DNA from: Candidatus Desulfatibia vada
GTDB taxonomy: Bacteria > Desulfobacterota > Desulfobacteria > Desulfobacterales > UBA11574
Direction of reading: 5' to 3'
Assembly: GCA_014383215.1 (NCBI GenBank)
Contig: JACNIG010000140.1
Coordinates: 1 to 36,466 of the forward strand
DNA length: 36,466 nt
Made by a program: the position numbers and the translations under genes. Below the pieces are notes generated by a model. The model ran no database searches. It was not told the origin of the DNA and saw only the letters and a list, made by a program, of their open reading frames with translations. Positions 1 through 9,710 of this stretch are shown in pieces. Every line of letters begins with the position of its first letter. Positions within the stretch are counted from its first letter, which is position 1.

Positions 1-1191
1 CTCCTTACCGTTATCATGAACATTCTGTCCAACGTTTGCCAAATCAACCGTGCCGCAATAATGCTCGTAAATGAGGAGGAAGGGTGTCTCGAATATCTTC
101 ACGGTTTGGATTTGAAAAACGAAGTTCCGGAGGAAATGAAAAATTACAGAGTTCCGCTTGAGCGGGTGAGCAATATCCTTGCAAGGGTTGTCGTTACAGG
201 GCTGCCGGAGTATGTACCTGAAGTAGAGAGTTCAAGCCTGAGAAAAGAAAATATTATGTTAGCTTATGGAAAACCTGCTTCAATATACGTCGTTCCCCTT
301 GTCATCCGCTCCAAGGTGATCGGGGTTATCGCCACGGATGCGGTTGATGAAAAAGGTGTGCCCAAAGAAACCCGGGAAACGCTGGAAGTCTTTGCGCCCC
401 AGATCGCCATTGCCATTGAAAACGCAAGGCTTTACAGCAGGCTCCAGGAGCAGATGCAGGAACTCAAACGATCGAATGCCCTGCTTAGCCGCACGGAAAA
501 ATTCTCCTTTTTGGGGAACCTGGCCGCCAGACTGGCCCATGAAATCAAGAATCCCTTGACAGCAATCGGCACATTTTTTCAGATGTTTCCCAGCAGATAC
601 AATGACGAAGAATTCAGAAATGACTTTTATAAAATTGCAATGGAAGAAACAAAAAGGGTGAATAATCTTATTACAGAGCTGCTTGATTTGGTCAATACAA
701 GAGAAGCCCATTTTGAATTAAGCAATCTCCATGACCTGATTGGAAAAATGATTCTGCTGGTCTCGCCGCAGACAAATGCCAAGGAAATTATTGTCGAGCT
801 TAAATTTGATCCAAATATCGAACTGGTCTGGATGGATGCTGAAAAGATGAAACAGGTTATTCTAAATCTCCTTTCAAATGCGGTCGAAATTACTCCTGAG
901 GGGGGAAGGATCGAGCTTGCGACCCGAAAAGATAACGAGAAGGGCAAGCCGGCCATGATTCGAATCGAGATCCAAGATAACGGTTCCGGGATTCCTCAAG
1001 ATATTATTGATAAAATTTTTGATCCTTATTTTACCACTAAACACAAGAGTATTATGCACAGTGGTACCGGACTCGGACTTTTTATCGCCCATCAGCACAT
1101 GCAGGATCATGGTGGAACTATAGATGTAAGAAGCAAAGTCAAAGAAGGGACAACGTTTACACTGACACTTCCGGTATCTCATACCGCCTGA
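1..1191 (+). CDS. GAF-domain sensor histidine kinase (5' end truncated by window edge)
   Basis: Frame is open to base 1 (LLTVI before MNILSNV); GAF-like region, H-box LAARLAHEIKNPLTAIG, N-box NLLSNAVEITPEGG, G boxes DNGSGIP and GTGLGLFIAHQHMQDHGG. Confidence 0.92.
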   Translation, partial: LLTVIMNILSNVCQINRAAIMLVNEEEGCLEYLHGLDLKNEVPEEMKNYRVPLERVSNILARVVVTGLPEYVPEVESSSLRKENIMLAYGKPASIYVVPLVIRSKVIGVIATDAVDEKGVPKETRETLEVFAPQIAIAIENARLYSRLQEQMQELKRSNALLSRTEKFSFLGNLAARLAHEIKNPLTAIGTFFQMFPSRYNDEEFRNDFYKIAMEETKRVNNLITELLDLVNTREAHFELSNLHDLIGKMILLVSPQTNAKEIIVELKFDPNIELVWMDAEKMKQVILNLLSNAVEITPEGGRIELATRKDNEKGKPAMIRIEIQDNGSGIPQDIIDKIFDPYFTTKHKSIMHSGTGLGLFIAHQHMQDHGGTIDVRSKVKEGTTFTLTLPVSHTA

Positions 1192-1317
1192 CGTTAATCC
1201 CTTGAGTTAAAACTCAATGTGTCAGTTGTTTGTTGTCCGTTGTCAGTTGTAAATCTAACTCGGTTTATCCGGCGTTATGATAACGCTTTGGCTGAAGATT
1301 TATAAATCAAGACTTTA

Positions 1318-1393
1318 AATTTGAATTCCCCGCTGCTTGTCGAAGCGAGGCGTAGATCCGGCCTACCGGGGCAGCGCGGGATGAATTCAAATT
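1318..1393. repeat. Imperfect palindromic intergenic element with GC-rich core
   Basis: Left AATTTGAATTCCCCGCTGC and right GCAGCGCGGGATGAATTCAAATT are near-complementary; core resembles the palindromes at 33270-33331 and 33392-33460. Confidence 0.6.
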
Positions 1394-1426
1394 GGGATAG
1401 GAATTTTAGCATTTCACCAAACTGAT

Positions 1427-1451
1427 CCCGTCCCGCTGAAAGCGGGACGGG
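1427..1451. terminator. Perfect 11-bp stem hairpin (CCCGTCCCGCT-GAA-AGCGGGACGGG), candidate terminator downstream of the minus-strand kinase
   Basis: Inverted repeat read directly; lies just past the stop at 1477 (minus strand). Confidence 0.5.
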
Positions 1452-1476
1452 AGTTTCATAAAATCGTAACACGATT

Positions 1477-4107
1477 TTATTCTTTGTCAAGAATTTCCCT
1501 TAGTTTCTCTGACAGCTCCCTAATATTGAAAGGTTTCTGGATAAAGCCATCGCAACCCCGGGCCAGTATCTCTGTGGCCTGACCATTGATACTATAACCA
1601 CTTGACAGCAGCACCTTGATTTTGGGATTGATCTTTTTAAGCATATCATACGTTTCGCCACCGTCCATCTTCGGCATAATCATATCCAGGATGACCATGT
1701 CAATCTTGTCTCGATTTTTGTTATATATCTCTAAGGCCTCATTCCCACTCCCGGCTATCAAAACCTTATAGCCTAGTTTCTCCAGCAACCGCTTGCCAAC
1801 GTCAATAATCATTTCCTCATCATCCACCAGGAGAACTGTTTCAGACCCTTTTAGTATGTCTTTTTCTATTTCTTTCTTTGCTATAATCTCCTTTTCTGTG
1901 ACTGGGAGATGGATGGTAAAGGTTGTTCCTCTTCCCTTCTCGCTATAGACATTTATGAAGCCGCCATGATTCTTGACAATCCCATATACAGAAGCTAATC
2001 CTAAACCTGTACCCCTGCCCATTGTTTTTGTTGTATAGAATGGATCAAATATCCTTTGCTGGGTCGCTTTGTCCATGCCAACCCCGTTGTCGGTTACAGA
2101 GAGTTTTACATATTTTCCAGGTTTCATTTCAAAGAGCTTTGTGTAATGTTCGTCAAGACTTACATTTTCTGTTTGGATGTAAATATTACCACCTCCGGGC
2201 ATCGACTGCCAGGCATTGACATATAGGTTCAACAGCACCTGTTCTATCTGCCTCTGATCGACCTCTATCGCCCAAAGATTTTGTTCATATTTTCCACTAA
2301 TAGTGATCTCTTTTCTAGTACGGCCAAACATACGGTTTTGTCTTTTGACAAGATCGTTTAAGTCTGTGGGTTTGACCTCATATTTTCCGCCCCTGACAAA
2401 ACCCAGAAGCTGTTTGGTAAGAGCTGCTGCATTTTGAACATATTCTTCTATTCCTTTCAGATTTTCAAAATCCGGGGAGGTAGAGTCCTTATCCATTAAC
2501 ATCAGAGAGGCGTGTCCCTGGATGCCCATAAGGAGGTTGTTAAAGTCGTGCGCAATTCCGCCCGCCAAAGTGCCGACTGATTTCATCTTGTGAGCTTGAA
2601 GGAGCTGTGTTTCAAGTTCCTTTCTTAGTTTTTCAGCAAGCTTTCGTTCAGTTACATCTCTGGCAATACCTCGGAATCCAATGGCTTGATTATTTGAATC
2701 TCTTATTAAAGATGCCAAAGACTCAACGAAAACCTTAGAATCGTCCTTTCTGATGAGTTCAAGATTGATTGTTTTTGTAGTTTTACCTGATTGGTAAATT
2801 TCCTTTAAGGCTTGATAAATTTTCTCGGCAGTTCCTGCGTCCATGACCTGGCGGTGTTGCATGCCGATTAATTCGTATTTTGAATAACCAAGTATATTGC
2901 ACATCGAACTATTGAAAAAGGTAAAGTATCCGTTCATATCCACCTCAAAATATCCATCTTCGATGCTCTCGAGTACAGTTCGATATTTATCCTCACTCTC
3001 CCCCAGCGCCTCCTCGGCCAGCTTTTTCGATGTTAAATTTATCACATTTCCCATACAAGCCTTTTGCCCATTGTAATTGATAATTGTAGCAAAAGTTTCC
3101 AACCATAGCAGTTCGCCGTTTTTTTGTAATGCTCGAAACTCGTAATTTGTTGCATGATTAACACCACTGGCTCTGGCCATCTCTCTTTCTTCGACCATCT
3201 TACGATCTTCAGGGTGCACAAAATCCCAAAATTTTTTCCCGATCATTTCCTTTTTAGAATAATTCAGCAACGTTGATAGGCAATCATTTACATACGCAAT
3301 TACTCCGTCATGGTGGATGAATATTCCAGTCAAGGATTGATCGGTTAAGGCCCTGTATCTCTCTTCAGATTGAATAAGATTGCCTATAAGTTGATCTCGG
3401 TCTTGAACCGCAACTTCATAGTCAACTACCAGATCCTTGCTGATGATTTTTAAAACCCATCTGAGCATACGTTTAAACAGGTTTGGCTTTTTCTTCCAGG
3501 TCATTTGAAAGACGCAATACTCGTCACCATCAACGATGCATTTGGTTTCCTCACATTTAACATCTGCCGCCCCTGTTATTTTGGCTATACCTGTATAGAT
3601 CCCCAGGTTCCAGTTGCAGATATCTTTTGTTGGTCGAAAATTCGGGCGGTAACGGAGTTCAAATGTAGATGAATTGTCTGTTAACTCAGAGAGTTTTACC
3701 TCCTTTGTTCTGTTGAAGCGTGCATTGAGCTTTGCTGCCTGCTTACAAACATATTTGGTGCTAAATATTCTGCTTACAAAAAAGCTGCTCTTGGTAAAAT
3801 GTCCGACGGCAGCCTTCTCGCCCGCTTTAATAAGGGAGCTTGAACCACCAACAACGCTCCTAACATTTGCAAACAAAACAACGGAGAATCCATAAGAAAC
3901 CCAGTAGGCGGAGTCCGTTAAGTGGTGTTTCTGGATCGGTATTAGCCTTGACGGGTTTTTATTATCTGCAACAAGATATCTTTTATTATTAACCAGGCCG
4001 CTAAAAACCTGCCGAATCCCATCATCTCCATAATGCTCCTGCAGGTAACCCAGCAATCCTATAAAATTTGCGCAACTTACATCTTTATTCATCAACATTT
4101 TGGTCAC
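1477..4107 (-). CDS. Hybrid histidine kinase: N-terminal V4R-like domain, PAS x2, HisKA/HATPase, C-terminal receiver
   Basis: C-x3-G-IYTG...EETKCIVDGDEYCVFQMTW (V4R-like); PAS repeats; GGIAHDFNNLLMGI H-box; GTGLGLASVYGIVKNHGG; receiver VILDMIMPKMDG. Confidence 0.9.
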   Translation of the reverse strand: MTKMLMNKDVSCANFIGLLGYLQEHYGDDGIRQVFSGLVNNKRYLVADNKNPSRLIPIQKHHLTDSAYWVSYGFSVVLFANVRSVVGGSSSLIKAGEKAAVGHFTKSSFFVSRIFSTKYVCKQAAKLNARFNRTKEVKLSELTDNSSTFELRYRPNFRPTKDICNWNLGIYTGIAKITGAADVKCEETKCIVDGDEYCVFQMTWKKKPNLFKRMLRWVLKIISKDLVVDYEVAVQDRDQLIGNLIQSEERYRALTDQSLTGIFIHHDGVIAYVNDCLSTLLNYSKKEMIGKKFWDFVHPEDRKMVEEREMARASGVNHATNYEFRALQKNGELLWLETFATIINYNGQKACMGNVINLTSKKLAEEALGESEDKYRTVLESIEDGYFEVDMNGYFTFFNSSMCNILGYSKYELIGMQHRQVMDAGTAEKIYQALKEIYQSGKTTKTINLELIRKDDSKVFVESLASLIRDSNNQAIGFRGIARDVTERKLAEKLRKELETQLLQAHKMKSVGTLAGGIAHDFNNLLMGIQGHASLMLMDKDSTSPDFENLKGIEEYVQNAAALTKQLLGFVRGGKYEVKPTDLNDLVKRQNRMFGRTRKEITISGKYEQNLWAIEVDQRQIEQVLLNLYVNAWQSMPGGGNIYIQTENVSLDEHYTKLFEMKPGKYVKLSVTDNGVGMDKATQQRIFDPFYTTKTMGRGTGLGLASVYGIVKNHGGFINVYSEKGRGTTFTIHLPVTEKEIIAKKEIEKDILKGSETVLLVDDEEMIIDVGKRLLEKLGYKVLIAGSGNEALEIYNKNRDKIDMVILDMIMPKMDGGETYDMLKKINPKIKVLLSSGYSINGQATEILARGCDGFIQKPFNIRELSEKLREILDKE

Positions 4108-4557
4108 TAGCCGTCTTTATAACTCAAGTTTTTAAAATTTACATCAAGCCTGCCCTGGCGCGACGCGATTGTAAGAAACTATAGTATAGCATATTATAGT
4201 ATGATCTGATGAGATTAATCTAACTACTTATTTTAAATTTTTCAATGTGCAGCCAATTTTTTTCCATTTTGTACTGTTCAATAATGATTATGACGGAACA
4301 GACCGGAACAAAAACATCATCCTTTTTATCACGGTATGCACAGACCTTTTCAACAACTATTTGCTTGATATTTGCCATGGTTGCCATATTTTTCAGTTTC
4401 AAGAAGTCGTGAAAAAAACTCGCCGGCATTGCTCTATGCTAACAAATATCATCAATTCTTTTTGATTATATGGAATAATATTTTCAATATGTTATTGACA
4501 TTCATTGCCAAACAGGATACGGCAGACTTTCGGTTTTCTTAGTACTGATAGTTTTTA

Positions 4558-4620
4558 ATGTGCAAAATTGTGCTCATTGACGACTACGAAACCGTTCTAC
4601 CCATGACCACACCATCTTAA
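4558..4620 (+). pseudogene. Possible truncated response-regulator receiver start (MCKIVLIDDYETVLPMTTPS*)
   Basis: First ~13 residues match the beta1/DD start of REC domains (KIVLIDDYETVL), followed by a stop and an inverted-repeat element. Confidence 0.3.
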
Positions 4621-4640
4621 TGAATATTTAAAGATCATTT

Positions 4641-4893
4641 TGATGGCGTCGCAAAAAGTCCCATCTACTGCCTTGTAGTATTTCTGCAGAGACTCGGCAT
4701 ACTACATGTATGGCCTTGTTCCTGAAAAAATACTACGCTTTTTTATCCCGCCGGGGTTTGGCGGGGGTATATGAACCTTGGTCGCCTACGGCGCCGCCAA
4801 AGGCGGGTAAACCTTTTTACCTTGGCACGGCGTAGCTATGCGAAGACGGCTTAGCCATCTAAAATTGAATTCGGGACTTTTTACGAGATCATT
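4641..4893. repeat. MITE-like intergenic element bounded by imperfect inverted repeats
   Basis: Left TGATGGCGTCGCAAAAAGTCCC (4641-4662) is approximately the reverse complement of GGGACTTTTTACGAGATCATT (4873-4893); the same terminal motif recurs at 13808-13832 and 33642-33670. Confidence 0.5.
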
Positions 4894-4986
4894 ATTTTTT
4901 GTCCAATTTTTCTGCAAACTCGATTTTATCTGCAAGCTCGATGATTTTTGGATTTAATCATAAGGTACATCGGGGGAGGGCTTGTT

Positions 4987-5964
4987 ATGAAGATTAATTT
5001 AAGTTCTTTTTTGCAATGGCGTTTTAACATTTATATATTCGAAAAACTGGGGTGGCGAATCACCTTCTTTTATATAAGTATCCTGGGGAAATTATATTTT
5101 TTCTTTAATAGAAAAGAAAACTGGCAAATCAAAAAGGCTGTTAATACCGTTTTTGAGGATCGTAAAAGCAGATTTGAAATAAGCTCTATTACAAGTAATG
5201 TTTTCAAGGGGATATTATCCCATTACTATGAAAAATTATTTAATGCCTATTGCAATTCTGAAACACTGCGAAATTTTGTCGAAACACACATGGAAAGTGA
5301 AGGCATGGAAGCCATAAAACAAGGGCTTTCCAGAGGTAAGGGTGTACTGTTGGTTACAGGACATTACGGGGGAGTTGAACTCATTCCGGCTTTCTTAGGG
5401 GCCAATAATTATCAGGTCACTATTGTCGCGAAATTCAAAACAGAAGATTTGCGCAACAAATCAATACGGCAAGCAAAAAAGTTTTCAACAAAAATCATTG
5501 ACGCAGACAATACACCCAACATCATGAAAGCCGTATGCAAACACTTAAAAGAAAACCGCATCGTTATCACTCAATGCGACGAAATCGAAGAGTGGAAACC
5601 AGGCCGAAAGGATTGCATTTCTTTTCTGGGAAAACCGGTCCTGCTGGATAGAACCATAGATATTTTAGCCAAACGGTGCTGCGCGGCCGTGGTTTTTGGT
5701 GTGATGCACAGAGAGTATAACCATCGATACAAATTCATCGCAACTTCACTGGAAGAAATGGCCAAACAGTCTCAGCGGTCCCAAGACATCTCTATTGGAG
5801 CTTTGGTGTTACAATTTATGGAACATTATATTTACAAATACCCGGAAGGATGGTATCAGTGGAAAAAATATCCGGTACTCGATATATTTGAACCTGCCGG
5901 AATGAGACTTGAAGCTCCGCTAGCGCTCCCGCTGCCGGAACCTTCCTTTGGCAGAGTTTATTGA
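4987..5964 (+). CDS. LpxL/HtrB-like lysophospholipid/lipid A acyltransferase family protein
   Basis: GVLLVTGHYGGVELIP, CISFLGKPVLLDR, YPEGWYQWKKY motifs; start at the ATG after GGGGGAGGGCTTGTT (track start 4948 is probably too early). Confidence 0.8.
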   Translation: MKINLSSFLQWRFNIYIFEKLGWRITFFYISILGKLYFFFNRKENWQIKKAVNTVFEDRKSRFEISSITSNVFKGILSHYYEKLFNAYCNSETLRNFVETHMESEGMEAIKQGLSRGKGVLLVTGHYGGVELIPAFLGANNYQVTIVAKFKTEDLRNKSIRQAKKFSTKIIDADNTPNIMKAVCKHLKENRIVITQCDEIEEWKPGRKDCISFLGKPVLLDRTIDILAKRCCAAVVFGVMHREYNHRYKFIATSLEEMAKQSQRSQDISIGALVLQFMEHYIYKYPEGWYQWKKYPVLDIFEPAGMRLEAPLALPLPEPSFGRVY

Positions 5965-5987
5965 CGGGTATTTGTATATTTTGAATT

Positions 5988-6019
5988 CAAACTCCCTGTA
6001 GCTTGCTGCAGGGAGTTTG
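5988..6019. terminator. Hairpin CAAACTCCCTG-N10-CAGGGAGTTTG after the acyltransferase
   Basis: Perfect 11-bp arms just downstream of the stop codon; no strong U-tract. Confidence 0.4.
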
Positions 6020-6086
6020 AGTTATTGGTTCTTACTTCCAACCGGGCCAAACGATCATCATATGGGACGAATAGAAGCGAAAAACA

Positions 6087-7253
6087 GTGCAAATTAACAA
6101 AATCAGAGTACATCATATAAAGCTCCCTTTTGCATTCGATTTTTCTCATTCCTTAAGGAAAAGATCTTCAGCTAAGAACGTTATTGTCGAAATAATTGCC
6201 GAACAGGGCAAAATAAAAGGATACGGAGAAGGTGCTCCGAGATCTTACGTGACCGGGGAGTCACAAGATAGTGCGGTTAAAAGCATTCAGCGTTTCTTAA
6301 AGAAAAGTACTTTTCCCTGGGATTTGAATGATGTTTCTCAAATCCGGGATTTTGTTGACAGCCTTTCCAAAGACAAGGATCATAATGCTGCAATTTGCGC
6401 TCTTGAAACAGCCCTACTGGATGCTTTAGGGAAACGTCAGAACAGATATATTATGGACTATTTCTCTCAAGATTTTATTGCCGGAGATGTCTATTATGGC
6501 GTCTCAATCCCACTTGCCGACAAACAAACAGTATCGAAATTATGTCAATTATCCAGAAAGATGAACATCAGCAAGTTACGGCTGAAACTGGGAAAAGACT
6601 TCGAACAAAACAAAGCCATCATTGAAACCGTGCACTCGGTGTTTGGCAAAGATTGTGATCAAAGAGCGGACATCAATTGCTCATGGGACAAAAAGCTGGC
6701 CTTTAAACATATATCTCTGATAGAAAAATACAAAATCAGGGTTGTTGAACAGCCTATGGCCCTGGACGATCCTGACGTGGCCGATTTCGCCGGGGCTATG
6801 CAGGCTTCCGGTGTGGTTCTGATGGCCGATGAGTCGGCCTGCTCCTTAAGCGATGTAAAAAAAATTGCCAAAGAAGGCTATTATAAAATGGTAAACGTAA
6901 GACTATCCAAATGCGGCGGATTTAGAAAGTCTCTCGAGATAATTGACTATTTACGGTCGAACAAAATTTCTTTCCAGACCGGATGCCATCTTGGCGAGTC
7001 CGGTGTTCTTTCCGCTGCCGGCAGGGTGCTGTGTTTGCTCTGCCGCGATGCCGTTTACTATGACGGTTCTTATGATAACTACCTGTTAAAGGAAAATATT
7101 ACCCGTGAAAATGTAACTTTCGGCCCCGGCGGCAAAGCGGGTCCTCTAACCGGTTCCGGTTTGGGTGTCAAAGTAAGCGCTCAAAGCTTAGCGCGCTTGA
7201 GTAAAGGCGCCACCACCGCAACCGTATTAAACCCTAATTTTAATAGGAATTAA
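6087..7253 (+). CDS. Enolase-superfamily (muconate cycloisomerase / dipeptide epimerase-like) enzyme
   Basis: GEGAPRSYVTGE, SKLRLKLG, DQRADINCSWD, VVEQPM, MADESA, VNVRLSKCGG, GCHLGESGVLSAAGR; GTG start. Confidence 0.85.
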   Translation: MQINKIRVHHIKLPFAFDFSHSLRKRSSAKNVIVEIIAEQGKIKGYGEGAPRSYVTGESQDSAVKSIQRFLKKSTFPWDLNDVSQIRDFVDSLSKDKDHNAAICALETALLDALGKRQNRYIMDYFSQDFIAGDVYYGVSIPLADKQTVSKLCQLSRKMNISKLRLKLGKDFEQNKAIIETVHSVFGKDCDQRADINCSWDKKLAFKHISLIEKYKIRVVEQPMALDDPDVADFAGAMQASGVVLMADESACSLSDVKKIAKEGYYKMVNVRLSKCGGFRKSLEIIDYLRSNKISFQTGCHLGESGVLSAAGRVLCLLCRDAVYYDGSYDNYLLKENITRENVTFGPGGKAGPLTGSGLGVKVSAQSLARLSKGATTATVLNPNFNRN

Positions 7254-7255
7254 CA

Positions 7256-8071
7256 ATGAAATCAGATTTTGGTTATCCTTGTTGGAAAGAAGAACACAAA
7301 TCTATACTAAAAAACCTTGTTGGTAAAAACATTAAGATGTTGTTTTCAGGAGGCAAGGACTCGTCTGTCGTTATGTATTTTATCTCGAAAGCAGCAAAAG
7401 AATTCGGATTCGACTTTACGGCCCATGCAGGAGCATTTCCTGTTAGTAGATATACTGACACAGAAAAAAAAAGAATTGAATCATATTGGATTAAACGGCG
7501 TGTAAATATAACTTGGTATGATATAGCAAAAACGGATGACCACCTAAGAAGTTCAGAAAACCCATGCCTTATATGTCAAGAGGAGAGAAAAAAGTTACTT
7601 AAGGACATTTTGACCAGCTCAATAGACGACTGGGAGAACCTCGTCCTAATCGTATGCTTCTCCCTCTGGGACATCGTCAGTTACACCTTAGAGCAGTTGC
7701 TGGGTGATATTCTTTCTGATTCTGAACAACAGATCGGTATCGAAAGTAACAAACGGTTTAAGGAAACAGCCCAGCGTTTTTATCCTATCATCAAGATGAA
7801 GGAAGGATATACTGTTTTCAGGCCTTTAATCAAGTACAACAACGATGATATCTTTAAAATCATAACCCAAGAAGGTATTCCGCTAATCTCGATCCCTTGC
7901 GAGTTCAAAGACTTAAGGCCAAAGAGAATTCTAGAAAAATACTACGAAAAAATGGGGTTGCGATTTAATTACAATCAACTGCTTGCTTTTGCCAAACAAT
8001 CACTTAACCTCCCTGACATTTCTTCTTATTCAGCCATTGCCAAAGAAGACTATTTTCTCGACATTTTTTAA
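7256..8071 (+). CDS. PP-loop ATP-pyrophosphatase (PAPS reductase/TtcA-like adenylyl-hydrolase family)
   Basis: SGGKDSSVVMYF P-loop, ENPCLICQEERKK CxxC; ATG 2 nt after the upstream stop. Confidence 0.8.
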   Translation: MKSDFGYPCWKEEHKSILKNLVGKNIKMLFSGGKDSSVVMYFISKAAKEFGFDFTAHAGAFPVSRYTDTEKKRIESYWIKRRVNITWYDIAKTDDHLRSSENPCLICQEERKKLLKDILTSSIDDWENLVLIVCFSLWDIVSYTLEQLLGDILSDSEQQIGIESNKRFKETAQRFYPIIKMKEGYTVFRPLIKYNNDDIFKIITQEGIPLISIPCEFKDLRPKRILEKYYEKMGLRFNYNQLLAFAKQSLNLPDISSYSAIAKEDYFLDIF

Positions 8072-8268
8072 CCATTGATGAATTTTTGCTCAATGAAAAT
8101 ATTACCCGGGAAAATGTTTCTTTTGGATCAGGCGGTAAAGCAGGGCCTCTAACCGGTCCTGGTCTGGGGGTCGAGGTAAATCGTCAAAACCTGGCACGCC
8201 TGAGTGAAACATCCGAATCCATGACCCGCCCTGCAACCCTGAAACACGGTTTTTTGCTCCGGAACTAA
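8071..8268 (+). pseudogene. Duplicated C-terminal fragment of the upstream enolase-superfamily gene
   Basis: TIDEFLLNENITRENVSFGSGGKAGPLTGPGLGVEVNRQNLARLS aligns with SYDNYLLKENITRENVTFGPGGKAGPLTGSGLGVKVSAQSLARLS at the end of 6087..7253. Confidence 0.75.
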
Positions 8269-8493
8269 CATCAAATTCCAATATTCAATCGTTCGACCCA
8301 GAGGCTCTCAACAGGTGACCAAACCTTCCAGGTCGAGAGATTGTTTGGATTTTTGAATTTCGGTTATTGTGATTTGTTTGATATTTGATGTTTGTTATTT
8401 GGAATTTAACTTACTACATTTGAGCTTAGGTGCACCCCTATGGGGTGAAATCAAAGCCTGGCCCTCTGGACCAGGATATTTACTAAAAACCGC

Positions 8494-9678
8494 CTATCTG
8501 CCGGCCTTAATATCGAGGGTATACACTCGGAACGTTCGGGAAAAGCCTTTTAGTTCTTTTTCTCCTTCGAATTTGCATTTGAACTGATCGTTTACCAGCG
8601 CCCATGTTGCATGGCTAATGAGTACTTGGCCGGGTTCACATATGCTTTCCAAGCGGGAAGCCAAATTTGCGTGCATACCAATTGCTGTGTATTCTTTTCG
8701 CATTTTTGAGCCGAATCCGCCTACGGTTACCATCCCGGTATTGATACCGCACCTTATCTGTAAAGAGTGTTCGACGCCTTTTTTATACCATTTTTGCTGA
8801 AAATGTTTCATACTCTCTTGCATATCGAGGGCCATTTTAACGCATCTGACGGCATGGTCCTTATCGTTGGTGGCCTCGGGAGCTCCGAAAAATATGAACA
8901 AGGCATCGCCGGTTATATTTGCAAAAGTTCCTCCAAATTTCCTTGAAATATTATACATCAGCGAAAAATAGCTGTTCAATAGATGCGCCAAATCTTCAGG
9001 ATCAATGGCGTCGGACAGTTGGGTGAAATCTTTAATGTCTGAAAAAAACATTGTTAATTTTTTCCGATAATGCCCTTTTATTTCTTCAATCTGGCCGTTT
9101 AAAATCTTTGCCGCCAGTTGGGGAGGAACATAACTGGTCAAAATTTCCTGAGCATTTAATACTTTTTCTTTTTCTTTTTGCAATTCAATCGTTCTTTCTG
9201 CAACCAGCTGCTCCAAATTTTTTTGGTATCTCTTGTTTTCAAGGACAAGCCTGTATTTCTTAACGGCATTTTCAATAAGATGTTCCAGAAAATTAATATC
9301 TCTGCCCTTCTCAACATACCCTTCCGGTTTGAATTTGTTGATAACTTCACGAAGATCGTGTTCGGATTGAAAAGCTGTATAAAATATTATCAGCACATCA
9401 GGGCATTTTTCCTTTAACTTCGGGAAGGTTTCAAAACCATTCATTTTTTTCATTTTTACATCGAGTACAACACAATAAATTTGACTCGACAGAAGGTCAA
9501 GGCCTTCGTGCCCGCTTTCTGACGTTAAAACTTGGTATTTTTTGGAAAGTATTCTGGTAAGACCGAAGCGAATGGATTCATCGTCATCGATCACCAAAAC
9601 CACCGGCCTGTCATTTTCAACCACAACTTCCCTGGTGGGATCTTCAAACTTTTTCAACAAATCTTCAAATTCACTCAT
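8494..9678 (-). CDS. Response regulator with class III adenylate/guanylate cyclase output domain
   Basis: REC: VVLVIDDDESIRFG, CVVLDVKMKKMNGF; cyclase: FFSDIKDFTQLSD, NITGDALFIFFGAPEA, EYTAIGMHANLASRLES. Confidence 0.9.
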   Translation of the reverse strand: MSEFEDLLKKFEDPTREVVVENDRPVVLVIDDDESIRFGLTRILSKKYQVLTSESGHEGLDLLSSQIYCVVLDVKMKKMNGFETFPKLKEKCPDVLIIFYTAFQSEHDLREVINKFKPEGYVEKGRDINFLEHLIENAVKKYRLVLENKRYQKNLEQLVAERTIELQKEKEKVLNAQEILTSYVPPQLAAKILNGQIEEIKGHYRKKLTMFFSDIKDFTQLSDAIDPEDLAHLLNSYFSLMYNISRKFGGTFANITGDALFIFFGAPEATNDKDHAVRCVKMALDMQESMKHFQQKWYKKGVEHSLQIRCGINTGMVTVGGFGSKMRKEYTAIGMHANLASRLESICEPGQVLISHATWALVNDQFKCKFEGEKELKGFSRTFRVYTLDIKAGR

Positions 9679-9710
9679 GTTCTATGGCCTTGTTCCTTGT
9701 CTGTGATATT

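Noticed and set aside
4220-4465. Small overlapping ORFs on both strands (69 and 72 aa)
   Set aside because: No recognisable family, no clear RBS, AT-rich; cannot be supported as genes.
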